Notes under the pieces: model-generated | Seen by the model: the letters and a program-made list of their open reading frames with translations, nothing else | What the model was told of the DNA's origin: nothing | The model's database searches: none | Origin: Mugil cephalus | Taxonomy: Eukaryota > Chordata > Actinopteri > Mugiliformes > Mugilidae | Direction: 5' to 3' | DNA length: 64,000 nucleotides | NCBI RefSeq assembly: GCF_022458985.1 | Contig: NC_061777.1 | Span: 11,745,668 to 11,809,667 of the forward strand | Shown: piece by piece, positions 25,170 to 47,000 of the stretch | Position numbering within the stretch: position 1 is the stretch's first letter | How the letters are laid out: each line of letters begins with the position of its first letter | Translations under genes and position numbers: made by a program

Positions 25170-28100
25170 TCAGTAGTAAATACAGCGTGTGTGGTGTATG
25201 GGAATGTGAGCCATCTCTTTGTGATGCTGCTTGGCGTAAGGCCACAGGTAGAAGTCGATAATTGCGGAGTTGACAGCGCAGGTCTGTCCGTCTCTCTCCT
25301 GCACCATCTTGCAGAGACGGTCTTTAATCTGCTCCACGGCCCATATCGAACAACCTCGGATCTCAACCTCTCTCCGGTCCCCTGAACGCAGCAGCTCACC
25401 TGAGGGAAAACCAAGACAAGCACACGCATACATAAAATGATCAGAGCACGTAATTCCTGATTTTTTACCAAAGAGGCACCCACACACTCCTGCCTCACCG
25501 CTTTTCAATGCCTGCATCAGTGTGTCAGAGTATCGCAGTGCTCCTAAATAGACAAGCGCCTGAGGAACCCTGTAGTCAGCAAACATGGTGAGCCAGTCCA
25601 TGTTAATGATGTCTCCCTGTCCTCTGGCCTCCATGACGCCCCAGAAATCTGCCACCAGGATCTGGGCCCGTTTGTAGAATGAGATTCGTTTTTCCTGAGT
25701 AAAAAAAAAAACAACAAAAAAGGTCATTTGTTACTAGACAGGTATTCTTACACAGCAGAGAGAAAACTTTACCCGTTCACTGATTGTATAACACGAAGAG
25801 AGCATTAGAAACTTGCCGCACTATCTTTGGCCAGGAGGTGGAACTCTCACATCACAAGTCATTTTCTCTGAATGCATACATTTATTTCAGATCACGTATA
25901 CTTCCTACATATTTTCAAGGTGTTCTGTCCATTGTGTCCATGTTTATACTGCTACGAATTCAAAATGGCAACACAACTGTATAATGCATTCATTTTTCAT
26001 ACAACAAATGTTGAGAGGAAACTGAAGGACGCACAGGATTCCATTTGGTAATATTAAAAAGATAAAAAGGTCAAAGCCATTTTTTTTTTTTTTTTAATAT
26101 TTGCAATCCAATGGGCCCTGGGCACATAAATTGTGATTATTTGATATCTAATATGTAGTAAATGAGTTACAACTGCGGAGCGGTCGCGGAGGTTTGTATG
26201 AAAATTGTAACAGTATCGCGGTGTGTGCACTAACCTCGTACGTGGCTTCGTCCCTGTACGAAGGGATCTTCTCCACAATGAGCTCCACCATCTTCCGGGC
26301 GTCGTTTCCGGCTTGTTCGATAAGACTACGGAAGCTCCCGCCATTTTCCAGCAGCACGCGGCCGCCTTCAGTCAGCACCTTGTTGGAAAGATTTGATGTA
26401 TAATGTGTTCAATAGAAACGTGTCGCTGATAAACAGAATGATTATTTGAGGTATTATATCAGTTAATAAGAAAATACACGATAAAGAAGCTCAGGATTGT
26501 AATAAAATCATGTCAACACTAAAAGAGGATTGTAGTTAAGGCTGAAGTTTCATACAAATGAAAACACAAGCTGGCATATATGAACACAACAGGATGTAAG
26601 ACTGCACAGTACTGTGCAGGATGTAACAATTAATTTTCTTTCAGTTCATTGCACCGTCTTTGTTCAGAGTCAGGTGACTAGAGATGAGATGAGACGTTTT
26701 TCTCATAGCATCTGTTTGTCTTTTCATTGAAAATGGCTTCTTTTGTTTTTGCTACATTACCGCTGAGACGGCTGTGTTGAGTCAAGCGAACGATTTTAAA
26801 CGGAGGGCAGAAATATAATCTGGAGACGTGGCAGTAAAGGAACATCAATGAAATTAAGCTCAGAACTGTTGCATATTCTCGTGATAACGTAAGAACCTGG
26901 TGGCGTTCCTGAAGCATCGGCATGGGTGTTTCATTGTCTGATCGAAGGACACGTCCCAGCTCCTCCACGCTCATCTGAGAGAAGTACTTTGGATCAGTAA
27001 TGGGTACACCTGTGGAGCGTGGAGAAGAAGCAGCTACAGAGATGTATCTTTACACAGGAACTACTGGAGAGAAGGAGGACTCTAAAGGATACTAAGATAT
27101 GAAGTTATAATGTGCTGTAATAACAAGAATATTAACTTCACAGCAGTCATTTTTTGCAAGCGGCGCAAAAGACATAATTTGTTCTGATCTCACGCTGCCA
27201 ACCCTTGAGACTCACACTCTGGAGCAGAGCTACCTGTGCTTTTCTGAGAGACTCTCTTGTAATTATAAAGGCCATAGCGACCACACATTGAGAGCACTAT
27301 TCCATACGAGCCATAATTGGTTCATATCCGGATCCATTCATGCTAATTATAAATGGTGCACAGTCACATGCAGAGCAGCAAGCAATTTTCCAGCAGCCCA
27401 AGTTCAAGGAAAGGGCGAACACACAATAATAAGCAATGACACAGAATAGAGGGACAAGGAGAGACTTCAAAATCTACTTCTTTTTCTCCAGAGACCGACT
27501 AACAAAAAGGATTCAGTCGGTTTCTGTAAAATGCGAAGTAACAGTGAACGAGCACAAGGCGGCAAACGTTTCACAACGCAGACGTCTTTATCACCCAGAT
27601 TATTTTAATCAAGTTTAATGGTTTGTTTTGGCGTAAGCGTGATGAATACTGTTCACAGCGCTGGCGCACGGGGGACTGAGACACATTTCACTTCTGTGCA
27701 CGCTGGTTTAACCGGGACACTCGGTGGAACTGAGCCATCGTTAGTGCCCCTACGCTAATGACTGTTAATGAAAAAAAAAAAATGTCTGCTGTGAAAAAAA
27801 ATACGCGCTCTCACCTTCTTCCATGGCCCTGGTGATGGCAGCACATAGTGTCATGTAGCCGGTGTATGTCGTCCCTTTGTAGGTCACCTCACACTGTTGA
27901 GTTTCTGTCTCTGGCCAAAAGGAGAAGTTCATGGTGTCTACCACAAACACCCAGTTCAATGCCTGCAGTTTGAACAAACATACTATGAGTGAATGAAAAA
28001 ACCTAAACCATGCAGCAGAAAAAAGCAGTTGATGAGGAGTGATAAACGATGAGCTTAAGACTTAAAAGTCTGTCCACCTTGATGTTTATGTTTTGTTCAG

Positions 28101-28839
28101 TCCAAATTTCTCAGTGTATAAATATAAACATTAATTTCTTATTTCCATATTATTGTGCTTTACATTAATTCTGGGACAGTTTTCGCTTTATAATATGAGA
28201 GTCTCCCACTTTTTACTAAGTACTTCTACTTTCTCTAATTAAATTTTTTTTTTTTTTTTTGGCCAGTGCTTTACAAACACAGTACACACTCTCTACTGAT
28301 TAACCTGCAGGTTATTTTCCCACATGCAGTTTTCCTGATTTTGCAGAACGGAAAAAGTACATTTTTATGAATATGTAACCAGAACTCTTAAATCCAAACC
28401 AGGCATTAACACGTCTTGAAGGCAGTGTTTTGAACTGATCTCATCAGTATTTATTTGATTCTCTGTTAAAGATGTATCTTTTTGACATTTTTGTGTTCCC
28501 TCGTCATAAGGGAGCCCCTTAGATATTTTCCTGTCACCCTGCTATTGACTCTTATTGCACTACTGCCTTATTTCCACTGGAAAAAAAAATATTTGTTCCA
28601 TTACTTATGTCTAAAAGAAAGAGTAAGTGAGCCCTTGGTGACAAACTCACCTGGTCAGATGTGGGCGCTGGGGCCAGTGGGTTTGCCTTCTTCCAGCCAC
28701 TGGCAGTCAGGTCGTCACTGTGTCGGAGTCTGAAGAGCATCTCTGCCGCCTTCTGCACCCCTTCGTCCTCCACAAATACATCCCGACTCCGCTCCGCCAC
28801 GAACTTGCCCGACTCTCGGGGAAACAGAGGCGCTTCCAT
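25170..28839 (-). CDS. qng1: Queuosine 5'-phosphate N-glycosylase/hydrolase (C9orf64; DUF2419), 6 coding exons
   Basis: Releases queuine base from queuosine 5'-phosphate so that it can be re-inserted in tRNA wobble positions (queuine salvage). Coding exons in gene order: 28839-28651, 27962-27815, 27009-26897, 26378-26235, 25694-25499, 25399-25170. They total 1020 nt and encode 339 aa (human 341). Diagnostic stretches: [131 protein letters not shown], and the terminal H.TRCIYY. The start is the ATG of MEAPLF, which aligns with the family N-terminus. The last intron (25400-25498) is 99 nt with no in-frame stop. Confidence 0.96.
27180..27420. other. Candidate conserved non-coding block in qng1 intron 2
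   Basis: The block lies within the 805-bp intron between qng1 exons 2 and 3. It has balanced composition and several homeodomain-like cores (GTAATTATAA, CATAATTGG, CTAATTATAAATGG) but no repeat structure or open frame. This is judged by eye only. Confidence 0.25.
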
Positions 28840-30810
28840 GATGAATGCTGTCTGGAGCGGAAAACGCAACTGCAAAATATTGTATTCTGCGTATTGATTG
28901 GGTACACTAGTGAAAACACATTCCACTATAACAGTGCTGCACTTAATCCCTTCATTACTGTTTATGTTTATGTCGAAACTGTGCGAGAGAGGTGGTAATT
29001 CAGCCGTATGGTTATTGCGGTGCCGTTAGACTGGATTGAATTGAACATAAAAGTGAAACGTGTGTGCATGACACAATACAATTCAACAGTACTAAAAAAC
29101 CACAACCTTCAAAATGAAAACACGACAACATTAACAGCTCTCTCAGTTGTTTTAACCAAATGTTGAAGCCATGCAAGAGTGTTACATTGGAGTGGATTGA
29201 TTTTTCAACAAAAAAAAAAAAAAACAAAAGAAAACACGTAACCCTTAAACCAAATGAGCCTGAAGCAACTGCCAGATTTTTTTGCTTTCTTACACTTGTA
29301 AACTCATTTATATTTGCTACATAAGTCTGGAGTAGACTGGTTCTAATAAACACATACAGGTTTCAGGAGGAGCTTCCTTGATGATGCATGGTGATAGGAA
29401 TACTGGTGCCCTTTTCATGATGAAAACCAATATCCTAAACACCAATATCTCTGGGGTAGTGACATTTTAAAGATGATCTCTCTTCCTGATTGTGTAATTC
29501 ATAATTAAAAAAAACACACAACCAAGAAGGGAGGAAGTAACAAGGCAAAAGGATTTACCTTTTGCCTTTAATTTCAATAGAGGTTGATCCAGGTTTCTAA
29601 ACTCCTCCTACAATGTTTGCAGCACTGGACAACTTTGTCTTTGCGTAGGCACTTCACAAAAAAAAAAAAAAAAAAAGGTCACGAGCATTAAAAGCCCTGA
29701 CACATGCGTATCTCTACGCAACAGCATTATTTACAGCAAAAGAAGATAATTATATCCTTCTTCTTTCTCTCAAGTGTCTACGGGCTGTGTGTCAATGACG
29801 CACAACTACAGAGGCCTAATGAATGAAATTCAGGTTCTGCTCTCTCTATCCCTCTCTCTCTAGTGAGTCACATGATTAAGTCCCCACTCAGAAATCTGTT
29901 TTAAAAATAAATCATCTGTTTTTGTTTTTTTTTTTTTTGGTACAGTTGCGTTGTCCGTGTTAGTCAGTAGACCAATTACATCACGTTTCTAAGCTGGACG
30001 AGCAAAGTGCGTTTTAGAAGTGACTGAGCACTCACGTTGGTCACAGATTTTTTTTTCATCCCATTAATAAGTACACGGAGCTTTCAAATGCGTTGACAAT
30101 GGATCAGAAATGCATTTCCCTCCGATATTCAGCTTTTGTATCCAACTGTGCAGGACTTCACTTACCTACAACTGCGAGGGCAGTCTACTGCAAGCTCGTG
30201 CAATGTTGTTTCAACCACTACCTGGTTCACAGCTGTTGACCAATCAGAGCCTCGCATGAGGGCTCATCATTGGCTGCTAAACCAATCAGAAGACGCCAGG
30301 AGAGGAAACAGGAAACCGATCCACGTTTCACATTACATATATATATATATATATTTTTAAATCGTATATTTTATAGTAAATATACAATATAATATAAATT
30401 AATATACAATGTAAGTTTACAAAAAATGATGTGGTATAATTAACGTGTATTTTCTACACTGATCTAAACTGTATAATGGTAGGGAGTAGGATCAGCGATT
30501 CATTTCATTGTGTGACCCCTTAAGAAAGTGAACACCCATAAAGTTCTAATGATAAAGATAAAGACAAGGCATCATCAAGACTTCCAAATGCCAAACCTTT
30601 GATACTTTTCTTTGTCTTGTAGGGGTGTAAATTAAATTTTATTTGAAGATTTTTTATCTTTAGTTCTCCGTGCGCTTTAGAAAATACTCAAAATTGTCCT
30701 GATTATACTTTCATCACAAAATGCCATCAGCGAGATGACTGAACCAGCTGCAAAAACAACCAACACACTCATTAAAATTCAAAAGTGGTTCTGTAAAAAG
30801 TGGCATCATC
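28840..30810. other. qng1 5' flank and qng1-hnrnpk intergenic DNA
   Basis: A 3' splice site fits just upstream of the qng1 ATG (CCGCTCCAG|ACAGC on the gene strand, acceptor at 28853-28852). This suggests a 5' UTR intron and a promoter farther right. The remainder is AT-rich with poly-A/T runs (about 29210, 29656 and 29925) and no gene. Confidence 0.45.
30240..30286. promoter_or_regulatory. Cluster of three CCAAT boxes, candidate qng1 promoter
   Basis: CCAAT at 30240-30244, ATTGG at 30269-30273 and CCAAT at 30282-30286, within about 50 bp. If a 5' UTR intron exists, this NF-Y-like cluster 1.4 kb upstream of the ATG could be the qng1 core promoter. Confidence 0.4.
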
Positions 30811-31303
30811 TTTATTTGTCTTATACCTTGACAATGTGAAGTCTACAACATGGAGAGAAAACAAGTGTAGAACACAGGAAAAAAAAAAAAAATAGTTCAA
30901 TATCATTTGTCAAATCTCCAATAAAATGCCTTAAATTACTAACTACATCGTTCCGTTTCTGAGGAATTACTCAAATTTTGTTTTGTCACCCAACTATTAT
31001 AATCATACAATTTAGTCTGTCCTGTATCCGTGTACATAAGTCCCAACTTAAAGTAATTCTACAGGGTAAAACTCCTCACAGCTCTTAAAGAAAAATGACA
31101 TGTAGCTTACATTCTGCGTGTTATGTGATACAACCGCCCGTGAAGGGGCCCAGAAGCAAAAGAAAGCACAACAACCCACTCACGCCGTCAGACACGCACG
31201 CACGCACACACACACACATACACACAGGACAGATTTACACAGACACAAACTTGCACATAAAAAAAAGTCATAAAAAAATCAAAAAATAAAGGTTATGTTT
31301 ATT
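30811..31303 (-). terminator. Candidate hnrnpk polyadenylation signals
   Basis: TTTATT on the plus strand (AATAAA on the gene strand) at 31298-31303 and 30811-30816, about 280 and 770 nt beyond the hnrnpk stop. Alternative 3' UTR lengths are likely. Confidence 0.45.
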
Positions 31304-31580
31304 TTTGTTTGTGAGAAGTGTGAAGGATATTTTGATATATGAGTGTTAAAAAATGCAAATTGTATCTGATAAACTAATGTACTACACTCTCAGAAACGCA
31401 GATCATCTACATTTCCTTTATGCACAGGAATGTTGGACATGTATTTCATTAAAAAATACAAAAATAAAATTCAAAAAAAGACATCCACAATCCAGAATAG
31501 TCTGAAGCGGATGTGTTGGACAGGGGGTGGAAAAGGTTGAGGAGGGAGGGGCAATCTGCTTCAATCTGAGCCTCCTGGGT

Positions 31581-41784
<10,204 letters not shown>

Positions 41785-42282
41785 GGTGTTCCGGCAGAGG
41801 AGAAGAGGTGAGAACCTCGGTCCAGGATACAGGTGGCAGCAGCAGGCGAAGAGAAGTAGAAAACTGGCCCCGGAAAGCTGCGGTTGTCTGTCGTCATTTT
41901 CGGGAGTGAAAAGGGAAACCAGCGTGATTGAGATGATGATTTTCAGGAGAGCGGGATGAAATGTGATAAACTGGCAGAAACCCAGACTCACCAATATTTA
42001 TTAGAAGGACTAGGGCGTGTTAAAGGCGGACCTAAATAAGCAAGGACCAAACAGCTTCTGTGACCTGTTGAGGAGGGAGGGATCCATGAAATAGTGCAGC
42101 GAGGAAGTCTCTCAGTCTTAAACACGACATGATCACATATATTTTATTAAACGCATCTTTTATTTTACTTAGCTGCTGCGTATTATATTCTTTATTTCCT
42201 CCTGTTACATGTTATGTATGATGTTGAGCGTCTGTACATTGCTGCTGCGACGGTGAAATTTCCGAGTTTGGGATTAATAAAA

Positions 42283-42337
<55 letters not shown>

Positions 42338-43105
42338 CCTACAACAATGCGACTAGCCCCCAATCAAGCGGGCGTTCAGATACCATTATTTTTTTAAAGA
42401 GACTCTATTATCAGTGTAATGCTATCAGTTCACACCGGTGCATTAATTGGATTATTTCGCTGTAGAGAGAGAAGGATCCCCACATTTGGCAATGTTAGAG
42501 AAGTCGAAGCAAGTCAATGACGAACAATGCTTAACGTTACAGTAGAAGTCTGATTAAATTAATACTTGCTGCTATTGTAATCCAAATTTCAAGCAACGTA
42601 TCAACTTGATGGTCCACACCAGTATTTAGGTGAATGAACGACAACACTGAAGGCGAGCCAGCGCAATGTTGCTTTAGCTGGTGTTAGATACCGGCGAAGC
42701 TAACTGCCCCGCAGTGCAACGAGTTAGCACCGAGCTAATTCGCGTAGTTTGGAATCACGAAAATTAAGAGAAAGTTGCTCAAAATAGTTTCAGATGCGTG
42801 GCTAGTTGTCAGCGGAGTGAGGCGTGCAGTATGTAGTTTGTCTAACGCGAATGTGGTTGGTTAAAACATTAGCACTCAGTCAAAACAGGGGCCGGGCCGA
42901 GCCACTCAGGCTAGTAGCTAGCCACCGTCGCCATGTTGCCATAATTTCAGTTGAGCACAAATGGAGCTAGAAAGCCCTCCTAGCTGGGCAAATGACTCAC
43001 CGAACGTATTTTAACGGCGCACTGACTTGAACAGTTCGTGCGCAACTGCGCTATATTAAGCTCAATGTGGCCAAAAAAAGCAGAAAATACGGTCAAAACA
43101 CAAAC
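41785..43105 (-). other. hnrnpk 5' UTR and 5' intron
   Basis: Sequence between the hnrnpk ATG and its probable non-coding first exon. It holds a retroposon tail with a CTAT microsatellite at 42250-42337; otherwise nothing recognisable. The acceptor of the second exon was not fixed. Confidence 0.45.
42250..42337. repeat. Retroposon-tail-like sequence with (CTAT)n microsatellite
   Basis: GTGAAATTTCCGAGTTTGGG followed by ATTAATAAAA runs into about 13 pure CTAT units (42283-42336). This is the usual arrangement of teleost retroposon 3' ends, where an AATAAA-like tail is followed by a short tandem repeat. Confidence 0.7.
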
Positions 43106-43360
43106 CTGCAGTACAACACCTTGCTCGTCCCCCTTCCTTCTCTACCGAACCTGGACAAATACACAACACCAGATGAGACGGCGGGTTGCGTGATCTGATT
43201 GGCTGAGTGGAAAGCCGATCAAATGTATGGCGACTATAATTGGCTGGAGCACACGTCAATCAAAGGAATGGGCGTCTCTTAGGCGACAAGAAACGCCCTA
43301 TTTCCGGATTCAGATCCGCGTCTATTTACAGTGGAAGTGCGAGTTAATCTTGTCGGTAAG
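43106..43360. promoter_or_regulatory. Divergent hnrnpk/rmi1 promoter
   Basis: A probable hnrnpk first-exon donor (CTGCAG|GTTTGTG on the minus strand) ends at 43106. A probable rmi1 first-exon donor (TTGTCG|GTAAGG on the plus strand) ends at 43355. Between them lie CCAAT-type boxes (ATTGG within 43197-43202 and 43239-43243). hnrnpk and rmi1 are also head-to-head in human, so a shared bidirectional promoter is likely. Exact start sites are unknown. Confidence 0.55.
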
Positions 43361-44039
43361 GTTTGGTCTCCAAGACTTACGCTTATGCTTCCAAAGAACT
43401 TGTAAGGCAGGGCAGTTTGGTTCAGGAACCTCTATTGTAAGAGCTACTGGTGTCACGCTGTATGGGCACAAAGCTAAGGTACAGTAGTATCACTGTTGCT
43501 AATTCAGTAAAATGGGTTGGTCAACTTTGGCGCCTTCGTTTCCCTCCACAGCTCTTGATGTAAGAGAGGCTGCCTTCATGCTTCTCGGGGGATCCTTCAT
43601 AATAACACAAAGCCAAGTTGTTTTTATTATTAGCATGCTATCACTGCCTGCATTTTACCCCCTTTCTCTCGCCCTCCTCAACAGTAGTCGTACATTATTC
43701 TGCATAAATCCTGTACATAGTAATACTTCTTCTTAAAGTAAAATCATATATTCTCTCTCCAAAGCCGTGGATTGCTCTGCCTTAACTTAAATTATACGTA
43801 AATTAATACTTTTTTTATATTTGACACATACAACAAAGTGAAAGCCCTTTAAAAATAATTGCCCTTAAGGAAACTGTAAATGTGTTATTCAGAGTAATTA
43901 CTGACAAATACTGCATTCAGTTATCAACTATATGGAGCTTTAAGATAACCACCTACCAGAACTGAGTTGTGTGCCTGTGTGTATTTGCAGACAACAGTGA
44001 GGAAGGTCAGAAAGTGTCCTAAAGACACAGAGAAAGAGG
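43361..44039 (+). other. rmi1 5' UTR intron
   Basis: Bounded by the donor at 43356-43357 and an acceptor at 43989-43990 (GTATTTGCAG), then 49 nt of 5' UTR to the ATG. There is no coding signal inside. Confidence 0.5.
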
Positions 44040-47000
44040 ATGGCCCCTGAGATCCAGGCAGCGGTACGTGCTACCCAAGCATGGCTGAAGTCCTCCTTGC
44101 AGGTGCAGGTGCCGTTTGTTTGGCTGGAAGCCTGCGTAGAGTGGATACAAGGAGAGGCGGGGGGAACAGCTCGTCTGTCACAGCAGCAAATCAACCAACA
44201 GGTAGGCAGATATACAAAGTTATTTAAGATCAATTTCCTAGCTGTTTTCTGACAGGGATGTGCATATCGGTACAGAAATATCAATACTTTCGCTCTAGAC
44301 GTTTGTTTTGTAGAATCGATCTTCACATTCAAATATCGATAAAAAAGTCCACTTTCACAAGAAATATTAATACTTTTATGACACCAAATCTGTAAACAAT
44401 TCAAAAAAAGTATAAAGCAAGAAAGAGAGGGAGCGCAGGGATATGCCCTCACACCTGAGACAGACCTGATGATGATGATCGCCCTTAAATTCAGAGAGGC
44501 AGGCAATATCCAGACCTGTTGATTTGCAAGGATTGTCTTTAATTGTTCTAATTAAATAAATATTTGGCAGCGTTTAATTCTTATACAAAGGTATTAAAAA
44601 AACATAATTACATTCACAAATGTTCATTGTAAAAGTAATTATTTTCATATACACAAGTAGACATCTAAAAGTACTGATATCTGTATCGGGATATTAGCCT
44701 TGGTATTACTTGGTTCTGGATCGAAAGGAGAAGGAAATTCCATTCTATCTTTGTACACGAAATATTTGGCAAACCCTGGGCAAATTTGCAGCAAACCAAA
44801 AGCAAAACTCCCTGAAGCTTGCAACAGACACACGGCAGATCCCAAGGCGGTGCATATTTCTATTACTGTCAGCTGAGACCAAGGAGATCATACTAGAGTG
44901 GGTAATGATCAGCAAACGTGGGTGATTGAAGAGTGAAAAAACGCCTCCTGGTCTGACAAATCCTGGTTATGGTCGCAGCACGCTGATGGCAGGGCAAAGT
45001 TTTTGTGTAAACAGCATGAATCCATCCTGCCTGGTGTCAGCTGTACCAGCTGGTGGTGGCGTCATGTGGGGTATGTTTTCCTGCACTGACGCATCATTTG
45101 TACGCCACAGTGCACTGAAATATTGTTGCTCAACAGCTGTGTCCCTCCATGGCCGACGTCTATCTCTTTTCATATTGATACTTGAGGAAGATAATGCCTG
45201 AATTTTCTTCTCCTCATGGTTCCAGGAACATGACTGTCCCATCGCTTCATTCAAGAGGCCCACGTGGCCTCTCGACCTCAACCTCGCTGCGCACTTTTTA
45301 AATGATGCAGGCCGCGTTCACATCATAAACGAGGGACAAAATATCTACAAGAACCCGTTGATGCTGCTGAGTCAGTGTGCCCTTAAAATGCGTGTCGTTT
45401 CTCTCTTTTTGTCGAATCGTTTTGGTAACAGTGGATCTGTCTCAAGTTTGACTGCGACCAGCGTTGGTCATATCACGGGAAAGTTAAGGCCTAAAGCCAT
45501 ACATGCCTCTACTGTGTGATGTTTTAGGTGCTGGACCAGTGGCTATTGACGGACCTGAGAGACCTGGACCACCCAGTTCTCCCTGAAGGACTCGCTCAGG
45601 CTCAGAAGACCGAACTTAGTGGCACCTTCTGCGTCCAGGTACAGACTTGTGGATCACTTATTTTATAGTATTCAGTTTTAATCTTTGCTAAGAAGAAAAA
45701 TTATTTGAGTAGCGGGGTTCAGATAAAACGGCCATTTTTTCAACTACACAATGCAGCAGAACACAGGCTAGAAGAAAAATCACTCGCAACCACACGTGAG
45801 TGTATGTAATCATGTGGAAATAAAGCACATACCAGTATTTGTTTAATGCAGATGTCATATTAAATGGTCTCTTTGTACTTTATGTCTCTGTGTATATTTG
45901 CTGTGCTGGATCATAAAACATTTGTCTGTAATATAACAACAGAGTGGATATTTGCGGTTCTTATCTTCTTGACTGAGGTGTTCCTTTGTGCGATACAGAA
46001 AATTACTCAGGAAATTCATGGAAGAGAGATGATTGTTGTCTAGTCAGGTGCTTTATTATTTATATATATACATAACAAACCCAGTTGGAAATGTTTGAGA
46101 CAGATTGACAGCCTGGTCTAGTGTTCATAATGCACAATATATGTTTTACTGTATGGGGACTATGAACTGTGCATTAATATGGAAATAGAAACAAGATAAT
46201 CAAAGGTTGTGCTCTGTTTTAGGTTGACTCGTTACTGGACGTCAGTCAGCCAGCGTACGGTCAACTACAAAAGTGGAAGGGCACAGACTGTACCAACGAC
46301 GCGGTGTCTGCCGTCACACAGGCCACCCAGAGGCCCTGGGAAGCCAAACCAACCCGTATGCTAGTACTGCAGGTCAGTGGCATTTGTAAACTAAAAAAAG
46401 TCTCGCTTGAAGGGACATTATGTGGAACATAATAAGTCCTTCCAGTTTTGACGGGCTAATTGTCTTTAATTATTATCTGTGGCACCAGCAGCCACTCTTT
46501 CCATATGTCACAGTCACAGATGCCACACATGTCACATGCACTTGTTGCACACCTTTTTTTGCGCCATACTAGTCTTGACTACAGTATTAGGCTATATTTC
46601 ACAGGTGCCTCTATCCCCTAACCTGTGACCAGACGTTACGACCAGGCTTCATCTTTGTGTGTTTGAAGACTTCTGAGAAGTCTTATGCTTCTCTTCTTAA
46701 CCAGACCGCAGTGGACAGATGCAATCAGGGAGAGCGTATGAAAGAGTAAATTGCAGGAATATATGGCGCAGACTGTAATTTTCACCTTAAGTAATGCACT
46801 TGTCACTGCTTTATGATTTTTCAAGAAGAGTGCCGGTGTTGCTTAGGAACATTGCAGTGGCTTTCTACATTTTTTTTTCTCTTCTTTTTAACCACGTCTC
46901 AAACCATTTTGAGCAAGTCCTAAAAATCTAGGAGTCATGGGACCCAAAGGCTAATGGCTAGAATTACTGTTGAAAAGCAGAGCAATAAAGCCGATATGTT

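Noticed and set aside
25170-25727. A single 185-codon exon for qng1
   Set aside because: The frame runs through a 99-nt intron with good splice sites; family alignment (ALKSGELL...) requires its removal.
42283-42337. Direct-repeat array that might look CRISPR-like
   Set aside because: Pure 4-bp tandem units without spacers in a eukaryotic genome; a microsatellite.
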